A DNA stretch of 64,000 bases from assembly GCA_030411725.1 (NCBI GenBank), contig MU839841.1, positions 496,001-560,000 of the forward strand. The letters run 5' to 3'. Of the stretch, positions 1 to 11,828 are shown piece after piece (the stretch's first letter is position 1; each line of letters starts with the position of its first letter). The DNA comes from Echria macrotheca (lineage: Eukaryota > Ascomycota > Sordariomycetes > Sordariales > Schizotheciaceae). Both the position numbers and the translations under genes were made by a program. Under the pieces are notes generated by a model. The model made no database searches and was not told where the DNA came from. It worked only from the letters and a program-made list of their open reading frames with translations.

Positions 1-3000
1 AGGCACCGAATACTAAGCCCTTGGTGCGGGTACATACCGTGGAAGCCGGGTCTCGTCCAGTGCATTTGATCGGCTGGGGCATATCAGGATGTGAAGCAAG
101 CGAATAAAGTTCATCGCGGTCGTATCGATCACGCTGGGTTGGGTTACATCCTGACGTTATGGTATTAGCCGCGTTCTCGGTGCGTAGATTCGAGGTCGCA
201 AGGACCCGGGGCGACATACCTCAAATGTAGAGTACCAGAGAAGTAACCTCATCCACTCTTCTATGAGACGGGGTGCATCGAGTGTCTGTGGCCGAGTCTC
301 GCGCAGGTTTGTGAGCATCGAGACGCAAAGCTCTAGTACTTCGATGGAAGTTTTCGGGCATTCCAACGCGCTGCGGATCATATTGGATACAATGGGCCAG
401 AAGAGGTCTCGGAACCTGTCGGTAACGGCACTTGGGATGCTGGGCCTGTCCCGGAGATCAGCTTCAACTTCACCACAAATTGGAAAATCAACCTACACTC
501 CAATGCCTCGCACTTTCTGAAGAATTACAAGTGCTGTGGATGCCCTGACCTCTTTCCTCGGGTCACAAAGCAGAAGCTTCTGCAGAGGACCAGAGATCTT
601 CTCATCCGCGCAGAAGGCCGATATGAAGTCTTCGCTCAGGGTGCATGGATCCAGAATGCTCCTGAGACAGAGGTTCAGATGCTTCGGAGCGTTCATTAGT
701 GAACCCGATGACAATGAAAGCCCCAACAAGTTCAGGAGCCGGCTAAGCAGTGGCTTATCGAGAAGCCCGACGGCTGATTCGGGAAGATGGGGATCTGAGG
801 CGCGTTAGCTACCGGCGGTTGGGCCGAGGAGGATGAGCAGACTAACCCGCGAGCAGCGACAAGAAACATTCGAGCAGCGAACAGCTGAGCTCAGATTTCC
901 AGACTTGGCTTGAGCAATTGGCGATGACGGCCTCGTCTGAAATCGCAGATACAACCAGTTTCATCGCCCGGAGAAGATAGGTGGAATACATAACACCAGT
1001 ATCCCCCGTAGCTTCCGTATCTTCACCCTGCTGCGGATCAGTGTCAGAGGTTGACTGGCGCCGTTGAGCAGCCAGGTGTTCTTTCAGTGCGTATATAGCG
1101 TATAGAGACTTGAATGGCTGGCCGAGGGGGAAAATGGCCTGGTAAGGAGTCGAGGGGTCCGCAGTGGCCTTCATCATATTCTCATCCGCCGGAAGCTTGA
1201 CGAGAAAGCTGTAAATCTGCGACGAAATGATCAGTACGAGACGATGCGAGATTCGCATCGGTTTACTTACTCCCTGAGCGAGGTTCTCCTCCAAGCCGAG
1301 GTACCCCCACAGCTCCTTGAAATGCCCTAGAATCTCAACCTCCACCGGAGACGCCCCGGCGCGGGTCCGAGTTTCCGGTGTATGCGCGTCGACCTCACGC
1401 TTGACAAGAATAAGGTCATTGCAGATCCCGAGCTCTTCCAAAGGCTTGATTATGTCGATCTCTCGAGGAACGAGAGGGCGACCCTTGTAATACATTCGGA
1501 AATGGCTAAACCCGGTCGCATCGCGCAAGCTGGCCAGAAGAGACGCTGCCGTGTTGCATTTACCGATCGTGAGCGGCGCAATGCTTGTCTGAACGTTGCC
1601 GTCAAAAGCCTGATATTTAAGCTCCGCAGACTCCCCATTGACCTCTTCTGGAGAGTCAAGGATCAGAGAACGCATATCGGGAGCTGAGAATTGGGGTTTG
1701 ACTCTGTGGAGGCGATGGAATTCTCTCAACACCGAGAGCGATCGAGTGAACAGAAGCTTCTGCTCTATAAGTTGCTGTTCGGTGGGAATGACTTCCATAG
1801 CATCATCCTCAGGACCAACCGGGCCGACAGCAGAGCTATCAAGCTTGGAAGCTGCCGACGACAACTGGCTGAGGCACCGATTGACAAGTGCCAGATGCAC
1901 TTTGGTCGCTCGATAGGGAGTGAATGCCATAATTGAGCGGCTATCGATGTACACCTGCTTGACTAGGGTCTGAATCGCCTTTTCTTCGATGGAGTTGGGC
2001 GGGGCTGTCAAAACCATCTGCCACAGTTGTTCTAGGGCAGCGTGGTCGGGGTTTTCTTGATCGTCAAGAAGGATGCTCGTCACATCGTCAACCATCGGGA
2101 TGATAATCTCTCGGAGAAAATCGAGGGTGCCGGCGCAGAAACAATCAGGCTTCAGAGTGGATAGATACTCTGTAAAGCACCTGTTTGTGAATGGGTTCTC
2201 GCCGGGGCTACGATTGTGAGCGCCGATCAGGATCTGCCACGCGACATCCCTATCTGCTGACGAGAAGGCCGCAGAGCCGACTAGCAGGTCCCATAGCCTT
2301 GGGCCGAAGTCGTTGGTGATAGTCAAAGGCTCATAAGTGACGACACCGGTGATGAGCTCCTTGCGAGGAGAATTGTGGGCTCCGCTAAGGACAGTCGTAA
2401 AACCGGCGCTACGGGCCGTAGAAATGGCAGCCTCGAGCTCATCGACCAGTAGTCTGGGTAAATCGTGCTCCTCCGTCAGATAGTGCAGATCCCGCGCGAT
2501 GCCTTGTCGAACCATGAGAGCCAGGACCCAGAGACTCCCAATCGTAGTCTGCGATTTTTGAGCAATATCTTCCATGCACTCGGCATAGATCCTCCTTCGA
2601 CACTGCTGATCCGGGCCGTAGGCTAACAGTTCTTTCAGCTTCTGAGTGGCAAAGTGCTGGACCTCTGGATAGGCTGTTGGGGTCTGGTGGCCAAGCACCG
2701 AGGACTCTCGTATCAGACGGACACACAGGTCATACGGTGCCGGGTCAACGATGGCTCTTTCAAACCCAGTTTTTGGCGGCAAATAGCGGAAGATGGCTTC
2801 ACAGAGTTCCCTCATGGTCGGGCTGAAAGCGTCAACGGGTACTGTGTTCAGCTTTTCACACAGATAAACCAGGGTGGGGCGTGTGAAGAGATTGGTGATG
2901 CGAGCTGTCATCCGGATCAGCGCATCCGATACCCGAGGGTCTTGTGTTGAGATGACCGTCCGCCATAGAGCATCCGTGTGCTCGTCCGTGTATGTCCCGG

Positions 3001-4960
3001 AGACGACCAAGAAACCAATGATATTACCACTCTCGGCAGTGATCTCCGGATGACATGTAGGTCCCAGTATGTAGGTGACGAGCTCCGATTCCAAAAGAAA
3101 TCGCGAGATGCATTTCAGGAACTGCTGTCCACTCATGTCCATCTGCTCATTGTTGTACATCCGGTAAATTCCGACCAGATCATGGCACATGGCTGTGACC
3201 GCCATCACTCGAAGCTGCATTTGGCTGGACTTGATGAGCTTATTGTAAATAGCGAGCTTCCATCGAGTCGAGATGGCCTCTGCCTCCAGGGCCAAGTCAA
3301 GCTCGGGGTGGTTCGCGCGGTGATCCTTGACAATCTCCGCTGGCACAACCTTGTCGACACTCAGAGTGATCCGATATATTTCCGTCAGGGCCACCAGGAA
3401 GACCGAGGCTGCGTCTTGCGAGAGATGGTTCACATTCTTCTCTATAAACAGCTCCAACTCTGTTGACGATTCCACGAAGATGTTATAACCGCGGGCGATA
3501 CCGGTTCGAGCCTCTGCAGCGCTCTGGGGTGTCGACGCGGACTGCAGCTTGTGATGGTTATGGAGTAGCAGGTTGCAGATGAGCAGGCAAACGTAGGCGA
3601 CGCTGTCGACAAGTTTCGGGAAGCGCCGGACAGCGCCCCATTCCATGAAACCTAGTGTGCTGAGTTGATCGATAGAACAATGTCTGTTGTGGGCGCAGGA
3701 ATCCAGGAAAATGTCGAGCATAATCATCACCTCGTCGGCGTACCGCCACGTCTTGCCGTGATTGGGTGGTACTTGTGATTGCATCTCAACCTCGTCCTTA
3801 CGAGTGAGCATGGCTAGTGCTTGCACGAAAGGCGGCGACAGCAGAGTAGGAGGCTCTGACCGATTCGAGGTATCCCAGCTTGGGAGCTGTTGGACGTCCA
3901 CACCAACAAACAAAGCAGTGAGCAGGGCGAACTTTTGGTAGAACGCGAAAACGCTGTCCCGCACTTGCTCATCATCAGGATAAGGCACCCTGAAGCACGT
4001 TAGAAACGAAGACAGCTGTGACCGGGATATTCTACCTACTTGCGACTGACGAGGAGCTGTACCAGTTCGGCGAGCTCATTCCAGAACGGTCGACGTGCGT
4101 GGTACGACCTCAGAATGGCCACGCGCCCACGTGGCTTGTAAAAGAATAGATAGCGGTCTATCCAATTTGCGAGCGACCTGGGTACATTTACATCTAGCAA
4201 CCAAAGTATCAGCATGTATGAGGACAGGTGGCGGTCGGGGTGACCTACGGCCAAAGAAGCATGAGAGCAACCTGTTGACAATATCGTAGCTCGGATCCAT
4301 GGTATCGAAAAAGGGAATCTCGCCAATGGGATCCTGGGCCACTGACCGCGGCATCTCCTGGATAATTCTGATCTCGGGATCCGCCGCACCGGGTTCCTCG
4401 CTACCTTCCGACTCGATTGATATAATCTCGACCGGTGGGCTGCCCTCTTCTGATATTGGGGTGACGACCGCCGTGTCGTCTCGGGCCATCTCCATCTCGG
4501 ACTCTTCAACGCTGAGATGAACTGTGTCGACTGTGTTGATAGGTCCTGCTGGAGATGTGGCTCGACGGGTGGGGGAGGCGGGCGATGAGGGTATGCCGTC
4601 GGGGAGGCGAGACGGCGTCCGCACGTTAATCGTTACGCGGCTCGACCGAGGGCCCGAAGGGGGCAGCGTACTTTGAGGCTGCTCTGGCTCTGGGGTCGTG
4701 GCAGCCGCGGCACCGGCATAGGAGTCGATGCCCATGGCAGAATCACTGCGCGGCTCGGGCGGAAGGTCAGCCATGGCAATCGAGCCCTGGGGCGAATCGA
4801 CAGGCTCGGCTGACCGACTTCTCGAGGCGCCGCTTAGCGAGGTGCGTTGCCGTTTTCTCGAAGATATATCGCTGTCGTCAAAGGGATTTGGTCGTGTCGA
4901 ACACGGCTCAGACGACACTGCACGTTCCTTGGACTCGCCCGAGCTCGTACTTTGAGCCAT
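1..4960 (-). CDS. USP34/USP9-like giant ubiquitin carboxyl-terminal hydrolase, N-terminal part (partial)
   Basis: Exons on the minus strand: 4960-4249, 4193-4040, 3989-1271, 1216-847, 794-497, 415-220 and 150-38, with a GTATGT donor at 37 leading off the window. All phases join into one frame of about 1,520 residues. The first 240 residues are disordered, Ser/Pro-rich and acidic. A long helical, armadillo-like region follows. A ubiquitin-like segment lies near residues 1110-1190 (MYYKGRPLVPREI, then LGICNDLILVK). This order matches the N-terminal halves of very large fungal deubiquitinases. The Cys and His catalytic boxes are not in the window and should lie to the left. The protein would remove ubiquitin from substrates. 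The 54-bp intron at 1217-1270 is a multiple of three without a stop, so its retention would also be translatable. Family call is by recognition; substrate is unknown. Confidence 0.8.
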
Positions 4961-7171
4961 CTGGTCCGCAGGAGGGAAGAGGGCGAGGGGCCAGGGAGAT
5001 GGGGCGCTGCGGTTTTAGCTCCGCAGCAGAGGCAGCTTCGGATGAGGAAGCTCGCCGACAGCTTCTTGATCCTGCCACTCTTAGCATGTGTCCGGAGTTG
5101 TGGGGATTGTGCGATGGGCGCGGCGTGATGAATGCTAGCAGCGGGCAGGAGCCAAAGCTTTTTTTTGGAGAGCTTCGACGTAGGTGGTAGCTTAGTGGGG
5201 GGAGGGGTCGCTGGGAAACTTCCCATGCTACCAGGCCGAAGCTGTGCGGGACCGTCCACGGCTGCTGGCCGGCAAGGGTCCCACGGCTGCCCACCCCTCA
5301 CAAGCACCATGGATCAGGGCAAGGCAAGGATTGGAATGCGTACCTACCTGCTGGCTCGCGGGGCTCAGAAGGCACAACAGGCGACCCAAGACTCGACAGC
5401 TGATCTCTTTGTCGCACTGGTGTCGGCCAATCCACTTTTAGAAGGGCGGCAAGCTCGAACAAGCTCGTTGACGTAAGTTGGGTTTGCGGAAAGAAGGGAC
5501 AAGGGAAGTTGAGAGCGGGACGTGCTTGAGTTGGGGTGTGCAGCTGCCGAGCTACCAGAGGTGGTTAACCGAGAGCTCCAATTGAGAGGGATGGCATTAG
5601 GTTGCAGGCCGCACAGCGCAGGCAGACACCAGGCTGAAGAAGCGCAGAAGCCGGGCAACCACCAACGGCGAACGCGAGAGCTGGGCCAGCGGGCGCGAGC
5701 AGTTACCGCGTGTGTAAAATCAAGAGTGCAGAACTTCTCACACCGGTGCCGGACATACCTCTGTGGGCGAAGATGAGAATCCTAGAAGGATGTGGGTGCT
5801 TGAGGTATAATGCCTCGATGATGGCGGGACGAGGCTCTGTCGAATCGTCCCAGATCTAGAGAGATCGCATGCCTATGCTTGTGACGGTCGTCAATGAATG
5901 GAGAGGGAGCAAGGCAAACGGGTGGGAGTTGGCCAGGGGTGGGCTTCTCGAAGCGGGGTACCGAGTACTGGGGTGGATCTAACTAGCGGGTAACAGCGAC
6001 AGGGAATACAGAGCTGAGGGTCGAGGAAGAATAACTCGTTACCTTCCAGTCTCGCCTGTACCCGATTTGTATGGAAGGGTGTTCGGAGCTGAAGTACCAC
6101 CGAATCTTGTATTATAGATATGTGGTTTGCCGAAGGCCGCACGATTGTTTTGGGTTGAAGAACGGGGTTTCTCAAAGTCTTCGAGACGAAGATAAGGCAC
6201 GTGAGTATGTCTGTGAAGGCCAGCCTGGCTACTGGCAGCTGGCAGGCTGGCACTGACGCAGAGCAAACCCGTCTTTGTTCTCCACTTGTTCTTTGGTTCA
6301 ATCGCAGCCAAGACGGTGAGCTTGACTTCGAGATCGATGTTCCGCTAGCTTTGTATCAAATACACTTGAGTGACGGGAAGGCTGGTCATCGCTTTTAGCT
6401 ACCCCGCAGGGCACGTGTATGGCGACGCGTTATGTGTCCTTTTCTAGATACACAGTATTCTATCGACCGTGAAGCCAAAGCCGCGATAGCTTCCATCAAG
6501 AACACCGCTCTAACAACCTATTCCTGGATATGACGACTAGAAATATGCGACACATATGCAGCTTAGTTCTTAGCTTGAATTGCAGATCTCCCGTCCGTAG
6601 GGAAGCGTGAATTTAGGATCCACCAAGTTGCCAAGCGGCCCTACTGAGCGCCTTCGAAGGAGTGGCCCGCAAACAAGTTTCCACTGCCTCCTCCAAAGTG
6701 TTGAATGGTAGTGTGCTAAGCCTTGAGTGTTGTCAACCGATACGGTAAAAGCACATATCAATGTGTGCTCTGCTCTCGGAAGCCTCTACATAACCTGTTG
6801 AGCCTTGAATTATTCCGAGGGTCAACTTGAAGATTATGGACATGGCTTTTGCGCCTCGCAGAATATTCCGGGCTATCAGGAAATACAAGGCAGCAACGTG
6901 AGGGAGACACGCAGGGTGGCACCAACTGCCGAGCGGCCCGCCAGACTGGGTCTAGAGAGAACTCGGTACCTTTCCGAAGATGGGGACAGAGCGGGAAGAA
7001 CCATGATCGCACAGGCGCCCCATTTACGGAAATTTTCAGATCTGAATCCTCTCAAGAACTCCACAAGTTTTCATGCACACCATTGACCGACCTTTATTGG
7101 GCCGCAAATCCAACATCGAGACTCCAAAATAAGACACCGTGATTTGCCATACAGATCCGAACAGAAGAAAG
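4961..7171. other. Intergenic region, divergent promoters
   Basis: This 2.2-kb stretch lies between the divergent starts of the deubiquitinase and POP3 genes. Several open frames of 60-160 codons exist on both strands, but none has a recognisable domain, splice pattern or codon bias. The part next to 4961 is probably 5' UTR of the deubiquitinase. No tRNA, repeat or transposon end was seen. Confidence 0.6.
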
Positions 7172-8012
7172 ATGGAGCGCAAGAGAACAGTCCACGTCTT
7201 GGACACACCATTTTCGACGGTAGCATGGTCAGTTAACACACTACCCTCGAGCAGAGCGAAGAAGCTGACGCAGCATCACAGGCCGCAAATCAGCCAAGAG
7301 GATCAAGATGCTATTCTTGAGCTCCTGTGCAGGTACGCTAACTTCTCATGGTGGCAAGGTGGCAACCCACCCCGAACATTAACCTCTCTGCTGCAGTCTT
7401 TTGGCCCCGCTAGGCGCGCATCGTAAAGCACATGTCGTCCCGTCCAAAGGGCGACGGAGGAAACAAAAGCTGCTGTCCGCGGGGGAAGAGGGATCCCCGG
7501 CCGTCCCTCCTGCCCCGGACCTAGCTGCGCATGTCGATGTCGGCCTAGCCCAGATCTCGCGGGAGCTTGAGGCTATGTCGTCAGCCAAAGTTGAAGCGCC
7601 GCCCGAAGGGACATCTGAAGCCAACAAGGTTCCCAACAGGCCGCCGTACTCGGTTGTGTTCATCGCGCGCTCGGGTCAGTCGTCTGCCTTCCACTGCCAT
7701 TTTCCCCAGATGGTGGCCGTCGCGTCGAGCTCGCGGCCGGCCGACCAGGCCATTCGACTCGTCGGCTTCTCCGCCAAGGGTTGCGACGAACGGCTCAGTG
7801 CTGTCCTTGGGATCCCCCGCGTGTCGAGCATCGCGCTGCGGGTGGACGCGCCCCAGACGAAAGGACTACTTGAGTTTGTACGGGCCCGTGTTGCCCCGGT
7901 CGAGATCGCGTGGATCAACGAGGCCCAGTCAGCCAAGTACCGAGAGACCAAGATCGAACCTGTCCAGACCAAGGTTGGGCCCGCTAGAGTGAAAAGAGCC
8001 AAGGTGTCGTAG
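7172..8012 (+). CDS. POP3: RNase P/MRP subunit POP3
   Basis: Exons 7172-7227, 7282-7332 and 7397-8012 join to a protein of about 240 residues. Introns are 54 and 64 bp (donors GTCAGT and GTACGC). Spliced exon 2 into exon 3 reads ILELLCSLLAPLGAHRKAHV followed by a basic PSKGRRRKQ stretch, the usual N-terminal signature of fungal Pop3. Further on there is a region with FIARSGQSSAFHCHFPQM, and a C-terminal part ending in basic KRAKVS. Pop3 is a protein subunit shared by nuclear RNase P, which matures tRNA 5' ends, and RNase MRP, which cuts pre-rRNA. The family call rests on these conserved blocks. The start at 7172 is the first ATG in frame with MERKRTVHVLDTPFSTVAW. Confidence 0.85.
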
Positions 8013-8629
8013 TCGGGGGAGCTCTTGTTCATTGAATGGGATGACAAGATGATGTCGGACGAACTACAGACTTTGGATGGCATAGCTCTAGCTCGAGCTG
8101 AACTCTAACAGGGCACTGCTTGGTTTACGCTGCTGCTATAATGATAAGACGGGGGATCGAACATTACAGACTGTGTGGTTCATCTGATGTCCCGCCACTG
8201 GGAAAAGTCGGATATCCGTGGATCGACTTTGAAACTGGGATGGCGGGCGTCTCTCTGGCCGCGGAATCAATAGTCAAAAATAGTCACTGATTCGCTCTTC
8301 GTACCAAGTCCTTGATTCATATGTCACTTACCGAGCGGTACCTATTCAATAATCCTCCCAAAATTACTGAGCAGGGTTCGGCTGGCTACATCTTTTCGTA
8401 CGACACCCCCCTCCCCAGACTATACAGTGTAAACGCCAATGTAAACGCCAATGTAAACGCCAATACAGGATCCAGTTACCATCTACACACAGTCTACAAT
8501 GCCGCTCTATATAATACAGCTCCATCTAACCCATATGTAACCTCGAAAATCGGCGTTCCGCCCCAAGCCAACACCGAAAACTACGCCGAGCCATGCACCT
8601 CTATCCCCCTTCCCAGTATATACACCAGC
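8013..8629. other. Convergent 3' intergenic region with 12-bp tandem repeat
   Basis: This lies between the stops of POP3 and the NADH dehydrogenase gene and should hold both 3' UTRs. The only structure seen is three perfect copies of GTAAACGCCAAT at 8429-8464. No gene is supported. Confidence 0.6.
8429..8464 (+). repeat. 12-bp unit tandem repeat, three perfect copies
   Basis: The unit GTAAACGCCAAT occurs three times without mismatch, 165 bp beyond the stop of the minus-strand NADH dehydrogenase gene. It is therefore probably in that gene's 3' UTR, where its complement would be transcribed. Likely a minisatellite with copy number variation between strains. Confidence 0.9.
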
Positions 8630-10276
8630 TCAGAAGCGACTAATACCCCGCCCAAAAATCCAAGAAATGATCCAGTACACCGGAACCAGAATCTTATTGC
8701 GAATCGACATGGACTTGGTCAGGTATGCGCCGCGCCACACGATCCAAGCAGTCCTCCCCTTGAGCGAGTCGGCCGCGCTCTGGTGGATGGCCTTCCAGCT
8801 GCCCAGGTAGGTGAGGGTCCCCCAGTTGCGGAAACGGAAGGGTTCGGCCTCGACATCGCCGGCATTGAACCGCTTGGCCAGGTATACGGCCTGCTGGGAG
8901 GCGACCTGGGCCGTCTTGGGAAGCGCCCGCCCGTTCTCGGCGACGGCGGCGCAGTCGCCAATGACGAATACGTCGTCGAGGACTTTGGTTGCACCGTCTG
9001 GTGTGTCGATGCGGGCGCGCAGATGGGCATCGGTGACGAGGCCGCCGGTCTTGGGGTCCTTGAGGAGGCGGGACGGGGTTGGGTCTTGGGGAGTCTCGGT
9101 GGATGGAAGGGTAAACTCCTTGGTCGCCAACTTGGAGACAAGCGGGTTTTGCATCAATCCGGTACTCCAGACGACAAGACCCGCACCGACTTCCTCATCG
9201 CCATTCTCTCGCACTTTTATCTTGAGCGCGCCGTGCTCGGAACCGAGGGGGCCGTCGGCGAGCCGGATGCGCTCGAGGTGGTGCTCGGTCCGCACCTGGA
9301 TGCCGTGGCGGGCGAACGTGTCCATGGCATACTTGGCCAAGACCTGGTCAAACATAGGCAGTACCTTGGGCGCGATGTCGTAAACGGTGATTTGGACGAA
9401 TTGAAGCAGGTCTGGATAGATGGGCCCGAGATCCTCGTAGATCAGATCGTTGAGCTCTGCAGCGAACTCGATGCCCGTTGGCCCGCCGCCGACGATGGCA
9501 AAGTGCAATAGATTGCGGCGGTCGTCGTCGGTGAGATGGCCGGCGGTGTCGTCCTCGGTTGATTTGTTTGCAGGGTCGACGCTGCGGTGGGAGCACTGCT
9601 CAAACAGGGAGAGTACCCGGAGCCGGATCCGTCTGGCGTCGCCGATATCCCGGAGGAAATGGGCATGCTCGCGAACACCCTCTATCCCGAACGTTTGCGA
9701 GTAAGCTCCGCAGGCTATGGCGAGCTTGTCATACGAGACGGTGTATTGTTTCCCCTTGATGCCCGGGACCCGCGGCCTACCACCGGTTGGCGACACGATT
9801 GTTTTAGTGGCCAAGTCATCGGCAGTGTTTGCCTCGACAAGCACCGTCTTGTTAGTGAAGTCGATGTCGTCGGCCCACCCCTGGTATAAGTCGACCTCCT
9901 TAAGACGCCGGACCGGCTCGAGTATCGTTCGAAACTCGAGGGTCCCAACGGCGGTGGACGCCAGCAGCGGTGTGAAGACAAAGTATGATCTCGGTGAGAT
10001 TACCACGCGCTCGTATTTTGAAGGGTCCAACGAGTGGGCCAAGGCATATCCGGCCCATCCGGACCCAAGGATCACAACCCTCTCCTTTTTCCTCCCATTA
10101 TCTGAAGCTGTGTCAGCGACGGTGTCGGCCTGCAAGACGGCTGCCAACTCACCTTTTTGTATCGATATCCCGCTGTATGAGCGGCTGCACCAGACACTCG
10201 AGAGGGACCGAGTGAATGCCACTCGACATATGCGCCCATTTAGACAGCGAGACATGAGGGATGAGTTGGAAGCCAT
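8630..10276 (-). CDS. Type II (alternative, rotenone-insensitive) NADH:ubiquinone oxidoreductase, mitochondrial
   Basis: Exons 10276-10153 and 10101-8630 give 531 residues. The N-terminus is rich in Arg and Ser (SRCLNGRICRVAFTRSLSS), as expected of a mitochondrial presequence. The FAD-binding motif is VVILGSGWAG, followed by SPRSYFVFTPLL, and the NADH-binding motif is AIVGGGPTGIEFAAEL. FVIGDCAA and TAQVASQQAVYLAK follow, and the C-terminus holds the amphipathic membrane-associated helix typical of Ndi1 and Nde proteins. It oxidises NADH and reduces ubiquinone without pumping protons. No EF-hand insertion is seen, so it is not the calcium-binding NDE1 type; matrix versus intermembrane-space facing cannot be decided. 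The 51-bp intron 10102-10152 has good GTGAGT and CAG ends but is a stopless multiple of three, so an intron-retaining reading is also possible. An upstream ATG at 10312 is in frame. Confidence 0.92.
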   Translation of the reverse strand: MASNSSLMSRCLNGRICRVAFTRSLSSVWCSRSYSGISIQKGELAAVLQADTVADTASDNGRKKERVVILGSGWAGYALAHSLDPSKYERVVISPRSYFVFTPLLASTAVGTLEFRTILEPVRRLKEVDLYQGWADDIDFTNKTVLVEANTADDLATKTIVSPTGGRPRVPGIKGKQYTVSYDKLAIACGAYSQTFGIEGVREHAHFLRDIGDARRIRLRVLSLFEQCSHRSVDPANKSTEDDTAGHLTDDDRRNLLHFAIVGGGPTGIEFAAELNDLIYEDLGPIYPDLLQFVQITVYDIAPKVLPMFDQVLAKYAMDTFARHGIQVRTEHHLERIRLADGPLGSEHGALKIKVRENGDEEVGAGLVVWSTGLMQNPLVSKLATKEFTLPSTETPQDPTPSRLLKDPKTGGLVTDAHLRARIDTPDGATKVLDDVFVIGDCAAVAENGRALPKTAQVASQQAVYLAKRFNAGDVEAEPFRFRNWGTLTYLGSWKAIHQSAADSLKGRTAWIVWRGAYLTKSMSIRNKILVPVYWIISWIFGRGISRF

Positions 10277-11828
10277 CCGGAAACTGCACTGACATGCACT
10301 TTTACAGGTCATCGAGCCATCAAAAAATAAGCGGCAGCTGGCTAGATTTTAACTCTGACGGCGGCGACAACTACTGCAAGGAACCGTGGCTGGCAGTTTT
10401 TGTCATCCATGTTCCGGCGATCCGACTGGCGGATCGTAGGTGATGAACAAAAAACGTCAATGAGTCGAAGACTCGACTCGGGTTTCTCAGGGGCGGAAGG
10501 CGACCACGGGCCCGGGAACTCCCGCGCCAGCCTTGAAACAGAACACAAAGAGCATTCTTTGCGACCACGTGAGCCAAGAAAGAAACCAAAGAACTTAGAA
10601 ACCTATTTTCCATATATACTCGGATCCCGAGTTATTTTTCTGCCGCCGACCAATGAATCAACGATGGAGTCGACCTCGGAGGAAACCTGGGAAACGCTCA
10701 GCAACCAAGGCCAATGACGCATATGCCGGCTTGGCAGGTCCGCGACTCAACGTGAATTCAGCTTCTGAGTCTCTGAATCAGAAACTCTCTGGCTGCGGGG
10801 TGAATGGGATCCATAATGTTATCGGCATTCGGCCCCACGATCGACAGCAATCCGCACGACAGAGAAATCCATTGGTAAATGAAAAAGCCAAGCTGAGCGA
10901 CTAAATTCAAACAACTCAGCCCCAGCCCAAAGGAATGTGCAAGAAAAGAAAAGGATGGTTTCCTGGTGCAGCCAAACTTTGCCAAAGTTTGCGCCCCGTA
11001 GTTGCGGATCCGATGTGTAGTGTAGTACAGCTTCCGGATGCCTCCATCATGCAGCGAGAATGATCCGATGCGTTGATAGTTACTCTGCCGACCCTCTGCG
11101 TATTCCACCGCAGCCTCACACAAGATAAGATCATCTGGCGAGACCTCAGTCCGAGGCCGATGCCATGGTGCTTTTATTAACTGGAGGGAATCCGGGTTTA
11201 TCACTCGTAGAGAGCTGTGCCGTGCGATTCCAGATCGCGGTGTCGCATGTTGATTGAATGCTGGCTAAAATGGGCGCAACAAAGTGAAAGGGACAAACGG
11301 GTAGAGTTGATCCAGGTCGAGAGGTGCTTCCCGCCCGCACGGACCAGTGCATGGATGAGTGCCGGGAGGTGCGACACTGCGACAGCTGAAGCGGGGTTAC
11401 TACGGCAACGTCGCAAAGCTGTGGACGAGGGGTCACAGGTCTTGTTTACGCCGGCGGGCCAATCAGGACCCCCGCACTCGACCACATACGGACTCTGCCT
11501 TAAACACCACAACGGGCATTCCAACATTGCCCTGCCGTCCCTCCCTCCAGACCTTTCGATCGCGACCTACACACATCCGGGCCAGCCCCCCCAATATCAT
11601 CCTGTGCTATTGCGGCTGCCGCTCTCTCATCGCATCGCATTCCGTCTTTTTGTTTTCCAACTGTTGTCGGCCGCCAGAAGCGTCTGCGTTTGCTCGCGTC
11701 TTTCTACTCGCTGCGGTGTTGGGCTTTGCGCCAGCTTGCGAATTCGTCGGCACATTTTGATGGCTATGCCCTCAACATAGTTTTCGCAATCCCTTCAATT
11801 CTTCGAGACCAATTCGCATCCCTGCGCC
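10277..11828. other. Intergenic region, divergent promoters
   Basis: This 1.55-kb region lies between the divergent starts of the NADH dehydrogenase and BUD4 genes. The last 400 bp before BUD4 are pyrimidine-rich, as in many fungal promoters and 5' UTRs. No supported gene, RNA or repeat was seen. Confidence 0.6.

Noticed and set aside
4834..5310. 158-codon minus-strand frame upstream of the deubiquitinase
   Set aside because: It overlaps the deubiquitinase first exon in another frame, lacks any domain, and is most simply 5' UTR and promoter.
8312..9511. Open frame of 399 codons on the plus strand
   Set aside because: It is antisense to the NADH dehydrogenase gene, whose minus-strand frame has complete FAD and NADH motifs. 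GC-rich third positions leave the opposite strand open.
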